64,000 nt of DNA from Tolypothrix tenuis PCC 7101 (GTDB lineage Bacteria > Cyanobacteriota > Cyanobacteriia > Cyanobacteriales > Nostocaceae). Under the pieces are notes generated by a model. That model worked only from the letters and a program-made list of their open reading frames with translations. It did not search any database and was not told the DNA's origin. A program made the translations under genes and the position numbers. The stretch covers positions 310,001 to 374,000 of the forward strand of contig NZ_AP018248.1 in assembly GCF_002368295.1 (NCBI RefSeq). Reading direction: 5' to 3'. Position 1 is the stretch's first letter; each line of letters starts with the position of its first letter. Positions 60,297-64,000 of this stretch are shown in pieces.

Positions 60297-60661
60297 GTTG
60301 AAATTTCACCTAATACCAATTTAAATAATGTTGGCGACAAATAAAGTCTTTGTAGGGGCACGGCATCCACAATCTTTTGGTAGATCAAATTATGTTACTG
60401 GTGCCGTGCCCCCACCAAGTATTAGAAATTGAAACTGATATTTAATTTCTCTGCACATTCCCTAGGCTGGTTGAAATTTCACCTAATACCAATTTAAATA
60501 ATATTTGCGACAAATAAAGTCTTTGTAGGGGCACGGCATCCACAATCTTTTGGTAGATCAAATTATGTTACTGGTGCCGTGCCCCCACCAAGTATTAGAA
60601 ATTGAAACTGATATTTAATTTCTCTGCACATTCCCTAGGCTGGTTGAAATTTCACCTAATA
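60297..60661 (+). repeat. Degenerate, interrupted CRISPR repeats in a 173-bp tandem duplication
   Basis: At 60297, in phase after the tenth spacer, the left half GTTGAAATTTCACCTAATA appears. It is separated by ~105 bp of element A from the right half TATTAGAAATTGAAAC (60420-60435). A 34-bp spacer-like sequence (60436-60469) follows and the whole 173-bp block repeats from 60470. A third left half starts at 60643. The two 34-bp 'spacers' are identical. Confidence 0.9.
60316..60419. mobile_element. Element A inside a degenerate CRISPR repeat (copy 1)
   Basis: CCAATTTAAATAATGTTGGC at the left, with inner arms GGGGCACGGCA and TGCCGTGCCCC; the right end is truncated at CCACCAAG. Copy 2 is at about 60489-60592 in the tandem duplicate. 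Confidence 0.75.
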
Positions 60662-61055
60662 CCAATTTAAATAATGTTGGCGACAAATAAAGTCTTTGTA
60701 AGGGCACGGCATCCACAGTCTTTTGGTATATCAAATTATCTGACTGGTGCCCATTGGTGTCAACTTAACGTGAAACCCGCTTGGCGACAACGTTCTGCCC
60801 TCACCCCCAGCCCCTCTCCCACCAGGAGAGGGGAGCAAGAGATTTAATTTCCCTTCTCCTGCTAACGCAGTTTTACCAAGTTAAGGGAGCTAATAGGAGA
60901 GGGGAGCAAGAGATTTAATTCCCCTTCTCCTGGGGGAGAAGGGGTTAGGGGATGAGGGCGAGGGTTTTTGTACAACACGCTTAAGTTGACACGGATGACG
61001 GGTGCCGTGCCCCTACCAACCCATCTGTCGTATTCTTTTTTCAAATTGATATAAG
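60662..61055. mobile_element. Element A copy 3, split by element B
   Basis: The left part is as in the other copies up to GACTGGTGCC (about 60742-60751). Element B then intervenes, and the right part resumes with GGGTGCCGTGCCCC and runs to the true right end TATTCTTTTTTCAAATTGAT (61031-61050). Confidence 0.7.
60757..60992. mobile_element. MITE-like element B (nested copy)
   Basis: Perfect 12-bp inverted ends GTGTCAACTTAA (60757-60768) and TTAAGTTGACAC (60981-60992). The 236-bp copy is longer than the 187-bp form because an internal segment around GGAGAGGGGAGCAAGAGATT is duplicated. Confidence 0.8.
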
Positions 61056-61120
61056 ATTTCTCTTCTCTGTCCTTTGGCTTTGAAGGTAGATGATTTCATC
61101 AACTCATCTACTAACGCACT

Positions 61121-61534
61121 TTAAACCTTTGACTCAACTACTTGTTGCACTCCATTTAATTGCTGAGGCAAACTCCAGTCAGGACGCAAGTTAGCCGCAT
61201 GACGCAAATATATGTGATAAATTGGCGCAGAAGTTGGCAGGTAGACGTGGATTAAAAAGCGGATACAGCGCTGTAAACTGCCTTCAACGTGCATTTGCTG
61301 CACATCCAACATAGCGACACCATCCCAACCTGGACGAGTTCTTGCGATCGCAGCTGGAAAAATTGCATCCAAATCCCGTGTCACAGAAAACGTCACACTA
61401 ATCATATCCTTTGGCTGGAGATCATTTCGTTGTTCCAGTTCATCTAATAATTCTGTTACCGCTTCTCGAATCGCCTCAGTAGTATTTTCTGAAACCGTTA
61501 TCGCTCCACGAATAGCCCGCATTTGCCACTCCAC
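61121..61534 (-). CDS. aroH: Chorismate mutase, AroH class
   Basis: 137 residues from GTG 61534, chosen because AAGGAGG lies 8 bases upstream; the TTG two codons earlier would be too close. VEWQMRAIRGAITVSENTTE carries the active-site arginine, ISVTFSVTRDLDAIFPAAIA the core strands, and MLDVQQMHVEGSLQRCIRFL the second arginine/cysteine face; a YLRHAANLRPDW end is typical. It converts chorismate to prephenate for Phe/Tyr synthesis. Small trimeric monofunctional enzyme. Confidence 0.95.
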   Translation of the reverse strand: MEWQMRAIRGAITVSENTTEAIREAVTELLDELEQRNDLQPKDMISVTFSVTRDLDAIFPAAIARTRPGWDGVAMLDVQQMHVEGSLQRCIRFLIHVYLPTSAPIYHIYLRHAANLRPDWSLPQQLNGVQQVVESKV

Positions 61535-61584
61535 GCCCAATCCTCCTTAATTAGTCAGTTGTCAATTCTCATTGGGTAATAGCG

Positions 61585-61738
61585 AAGGGGGTAATGGGTA
61601 ATGGGTAATGGGTAATGGGTAATGGTAATTTCTCCTCATCCCCCTCATCCCCCAATCCCCAATCTCCAATCCCCAGTCCCCAATCCCCAATCCCCAGTCC
61701 CCAATCCCCAGTCCCCAGTCCCCAGTCCCCAATCCCTA
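61585..61738. repeat. STRR block between aroH and sppA
   Basis: GGGTAAT heptamers (61585-61625) are followed by a long run of CCCCAAT and CCCCAGT heptamers (about 61650-61735) that touches the sppA stop codon. Confidence 0.9.
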
Positions 61739-62566
61739 CGGCCGATACAACCACAGGGGTAAACCACTGGTAGACATTTCAAATTCCAACCAGTCAATAC
61801 CTGCGCCGATGCTTGATGAAGCTTGGCGACTTCCTGGAAGTAAGCGACTCAGCAGGGGTTTACGTTCTTCTAGAGTGAAACATTGTGTTTTTTCAGGGTC
61901 GAGGCCGACTAGTTCTGCTGTCCAACGACGTGCATCTTCCTCTGTTCCCAGACGATCTACTACACCTAACTCTAAGGCTTGCTGTCCGGTGAATATTCGA
62001 CCATCGGCAAAACTTTTCACAGTTTCTACCGCTAAAGAACGACCTTCAGCTACGGTTTGCACAAACTGCTGATAACTAACATCAATCAATTCTTGTAGAA
62101 TACCTTGTTCCGGTTCCGTCAGTTCCCGATCAAATGCCAAAATATCTTTGTAAGGGCCGGATTTAATGACTTTAAAGGAAACACCGATTTTATCTAACAA
62201 GCGTTCTAAGTTATTGCCACGCAAAATTACACCAATGCTACCCGTAATTGTACCAGGATTAGCCATGATGTACTCGGCTCCCATGCCAATGTAGACACCG
62301 CCAGAAGCCGAAATATTACCAAAACTGGCAACAATTTTCATCTTCTCCCGCAAACGTTTGAGGGCACTGTAAATTTCTTGAGAATCTCCCACCGTACCGC
62401 CAGGGCTATCAATCCGCAGCAGTAACGCCGGAAACTTCTTTTCCTCTACCGTTTTCAGTGCTTCCAGAACCCGTTTACGAGTGCCACCAGAAATTGCACC
62501 ATTAATTTCAATTCGCGCTATTTGTTTACTAAACCTGGGCTTAAAAGGCCAAACCATAACAGTCAT
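61736..62566 (-). CDS. sppA: Signal peptide peptidase SppA (protease IV family, short type)
   Basis: 276 residues from ATG 62566 (MTVMVWPFKPRFSKQIARIE). An in-frame GTG at 62641 has GGAGG 9 bases upstream and would add 25 residues, so the start is not settled. Family motifs are LLLRIDSPGGTVGDSQEIY, FGNISASGGVYIGMGAEYI (nucleophile serine region SASGG) and GTITGSIGVILRGNN, then FKVIKSGPYKDILAF with the catalytic lysine. Membrane-associated removal of cleaved signal peptides is the expected role. The short single-domain form is the cyanobacterial/plastid style. Confidence 0.93.
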   Translation of the reverse strand: MTVMVWPFKPRFSKQIARIEINGAISGGTRKRVLEALKTVEEKKFPALLLRIDSPGGTVGDSQEIYSALKRLREKMKIVASFGNISASGGVYIGMGAEYIMANPGTITGSIGVILRGNNLERLLDKIGVSFKVIKSGPYKDILAFDRELTEPEQGILQELIDVSYQQFVQTVAEGRSLAVETVKSFADGRIFTGQQALELGVVDRLGTEEDARRWTAELVGLDPEKTQCFTLEERKPLLSRLLPGSRQASSSIGAGIDWLEFEMSTSGLPLWLYRP

Positions 62567-62855
62567 TAAATCTCGTAATACACCCAATATAGAATGCCCA
62601 GTGGTCAGACGACCTGCTTTTGTCAGCATCAAGTAATGCACAGGTACTATCCTCCACTAAACTTTAAGGAAGTTTTTAGATTGAAATAGCTATTTATTGA
62701 AAGTTATTGAAAGCTGCGGGAAACTCCATCCCCTTTTGGGTGGAGAGGGACAGCCGCCCCGCCGCTTGGGGCATTGGGCATTGGGGAGGCAGTGCGATGG
62801 GCGGGTTTCCCGACTTGTAGCAACTGCCGTCATTGGTAATTTCTTCCCCATGCTC

Positions 62856-62887
62856 AAAAACTCCATCCCCTTGTAGGTGGAGTTTTT
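62856..62887. terminator. Terminator-like hairpin
   Basis: AAAAACTCCA (62856-62865) pairs with TGGAGTTTTT (62878-62887). It is symmetric, so it could act in either direction. A related hairpin at about 62727-62750 suggests a duplicated repeat rather than a dedicated terminator. Confidence 0.5.
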
Positions 62888-63071
62888 CATTTAGTATTTT
62901 CATTTTTATTCAGCTTGCAAAAACTCAGAATCTCAAAAATCAATAACTCAAGTTGAGTGTGTAGCACCATTGCCACAAACACTTAACCTGTTTTTAACTT
63001 TAGTATAAATAATAGTGCTAAGTTGCAGAGACGCGATGAATCGCCCAGGTGGAGAGACGCGATGAACATAC

Positions 63072-63479
63072 GTGTCAACTTAAGCTAAAAGCTATATAGG
63101 GCGGGCGTTGTACAAATACCTCGCGCCCTCATCCCCTAACCCCTTCTCCCTCAGGGAGAAGGGGAACTAAATCTCTTGCTCCCCTCTCCTGGTGGGCTAT
63201 CCATTAGTCACATCTTTCTTTACAATCTTGAAATGCTTATTTTGTGGGCATCTTGAACACTGAGGTGTCAAACATACTTGACAGATTAACTCTTAGTCTT
63301 CTCGCTAAAATTAGGTTTTTATTGAGAATTGATGACGAAGGAATCAGGGTTATAAAAAGCGTGAGTGAATACTCTCGTAAATGTTGAGAAAGATCCGGGT
63401 AATGGATAGCCTGGTGGGAGAGGGGTTGGGGGTGAGGGCGAAACCTTGCACAAGAGCGGGTTTCACGTTAAGTTGACAC
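63072..63479. mobile_element. MITE-like element B, interrupted
   Basis: Perfect inverted ends GTGTCAACTTAA and TTAAGTTGACAC. Removing the inserted 217 bp plus a 5-bp duplication leaves 186 bp, matching the 187-bp copy at 51656-51842. It is itself flanked by halves of a GACGCGATGAATCGCGTC-type palindrome. Confidence 0.8.
63195..63411. mobile_element. 217-bp MITE with 12-bp TIR and 5-bp target duplication
   Basis: Ends GGCTATCCATTA (63195-63206) and TAATGGATAGCC (63400-63411) are perfect inverted repeats, with further similarity inward (ATCTTTCT). TGGTG flanks both sides (63190-63194 and 63412-63416). Joining the flanks restores CTCTCCTGGTGGGAGAGG, the intact hairpin present (in reverse) at about 60817-60838. 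No ORF inside, so it was probably mobilised by a transposase elsewhere. Confidence 0.9.
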
Positions 63480-63649
63480 CAATGCGCGATGAATCGCGTC
63501 TGTACAAGAGACTGCATTTTGCTTTAATTAATAAAATTCCAAGAATGCCCATCCAGAGCTAATTGAGGATAAGCATCCTTTAATTGTGAAATATAAATAC
63601 TTATAGATTGGTCAGCCAATCAAAAATTGAATATGCTAATTCACTCAAC

Positions 63650-63946
63650 TTAAGAATCAATGCGGAGAATTTGACACCGATAATAAGCGTAAACGTCAAA
63701 CAGCGCTCCCACAAAACTACAAGTTAAACTAATAACAAATAAGCCACGCAGAGGCGTACCACTACCAAAGGTAGCGAGAAAATGTATAATTTGTTGAGCG
63801 ATCGCTTCATTAATGCCTTGTAACCCGGGGATATGACCCAACAGGGATACCACAAGCAAGAAGCCACCAACTAAGAGCATGGGTAAAGAAAAACTAAAGA
63901 CAATCGTAAGTAGTAGAGAACGGAGAAAGTTAGTAAACACAGTCAT
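63650..63946 (-). CDS. Small membrane protein, unknown function
   Basis: 98 residues. Two clear hydrophobic helices, LLLTIVFSFSLPMLLVGGFL (continuing to about residue 36) and LRGLFVISLTCSFVGALFDV, are joined by a soluble loop (IPGLQGINEAIAQQIIHFLA), with a short basic tail. No family recognised. The ATG at 63946 is the first available. Upstream sequence leaves the window 54 bp later. Confidence 0.65.
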   Translation of the reverse strand: MTVFTNFLRSLLLTIVFSFSLPMLLVGGFLLVVSLLGHIPGLQGINEAIAQQIIHFLATFGSGTPLRGLFVISLTCSFVGALFDVYAYYRCQILRIDS

Positions 63947-64000
63947 TGAGACAACACTCCGCGGTTAGGGTAGACAATAGCGATAAAAGCTGCAATGTCA

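Larger units (their letters stand above)
62567..63649. other. Repeat-rich spacer of about 1 kb
   Basis: It holds: two hairpin copies of the ACTCCATCCCC type (about 62727-62750 and 62856-62887); a CGGCAGTTGCTACAA unit in reverse beside GGGCATT heptamers (62760-62835); a palindromic GACGCGATGAATCGC repeat region (about 63030-63065 and 63483-63510); element B (63072-63479) and, inside it, a 217-bp element. No credible gene. Confidence 0.75.

Noticed and set aside
60862..61044. 60-codon minus ORF near the CRISPR tail
   Set aside because: It lies across the junction of elements A and B (LTPSPPGEGEL is a familiar read of this repeat).
61569..61754. ORF encoding GDWGLG repeats
   Set aside because: Pure translation of an STRR block with no gene attached; unlike 50.6 kb, it does not extend a known protein.
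62690..62903. Two overlapping minus ORFs of 66 and 69 codons
   Set aside because: They translate hairpin repeats and GGGCAT heptamers; no start signals or conserved motif.

Overview
The window looks like chromosome of a filamentous, heterocyst-forming cyanobacterium (Nostocales: Nostoc, Calothrix or Tolypothrix type). The evidence is: abundant HIP1 octamers (GCGATCGC); chlorophyll synthase, a PetP-like cytochrome b6f subunit, an FtsH2-type thylakoid protease, a CAAD-domain protein and a probable heterocyst-frequency protein PatD; heptamer STRR repeats (GGGGACT, GGGTAAT, GGTAATT types); and a CRISPR repeat ending in GGGATTGAAAC. No plasmid or prophage functions were seen. Gene names rest on protein motifs read by eye; no database search was possible.

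Layout. 0-2.5 kb: two tandem Ser/Thr protein kinases sharing an unrecognised C-terminal domain. 2.6-9.2 kb: tRNA-Asp with a near-consensus promoter, gltX, a secreted protein, ftsH, a small two-helix membrane protein, and recR, whose expected start codon reads ACG. 9.3-20.5 kb: mostly single genes, namely a decayed zinc-ribbon pseudogene, a RecB-like nuclease, a class V aminotransferase-fold enzyme, a NarL-type response regulator, a glutathionyl-hydroquinone reductase, HdeD, CAAD and HPP membrane proteins. 21-23.4 kb: a divergent MFS exporter/TetR pair around a 19-bp palindromic operator. 23.6-26.6 kb: PatD-like gene and bifunctional Rel (ppGpp).

27.2-36.2 kb: seven genes on the minus strand encode a Wzm/Wzt-type polysaccharide exporter, two large methyltransferase proteins and three glycosyltransferases. 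Most are overlapping or closely spaced, and together they look like one surface-glycan synthesis and export operon. 36.6-41.6 kb: Uma2 nuclease, PetP, Get3d-like ATPase, chlG, a small Cys-rich membrane protein and an Rpn-type nuclease. 42-47.3 kb: one 1,732-residue Calx-beta/phosphoesterase/endonuclease/RTX protein, probably secreted, behind two Pho-box-like motifs. 47.5-52.7 kb: CYP120-like P450 overlapping a membrane protein, a threonine-dehydratase-like enzyme with an STRR-encoded tail, and a histidine phosphatase. 53.8-58.3 kb: TpsB outer-membrane transporter followed after 9 bp by a TPR-CHAT protease-like protein.

58.9-61 kb: a 63-bp (3 x 21-bp) tandem repeat with open frames on both strands, then a CRISPR leader and an array of ten perfect 37-bp repeats with no cas genes in the window. 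The leader-distal end runs into a degenerate repeat split by a MITE-like element and duplicated with a 173-bp period; a second MITE-like element is nested in the last copy. 61.1-64 kb: AroH chorismate mutase, SppA, and a repeat-rich region in which a 217-bp element with 12-bp inverted repeats and a 5-bp target duplication sits inside another MITE-like element. The most unusual content is this layered repeat and CRISPR landscape, followed by the TpsB-CHAT pair and the paired kinases.
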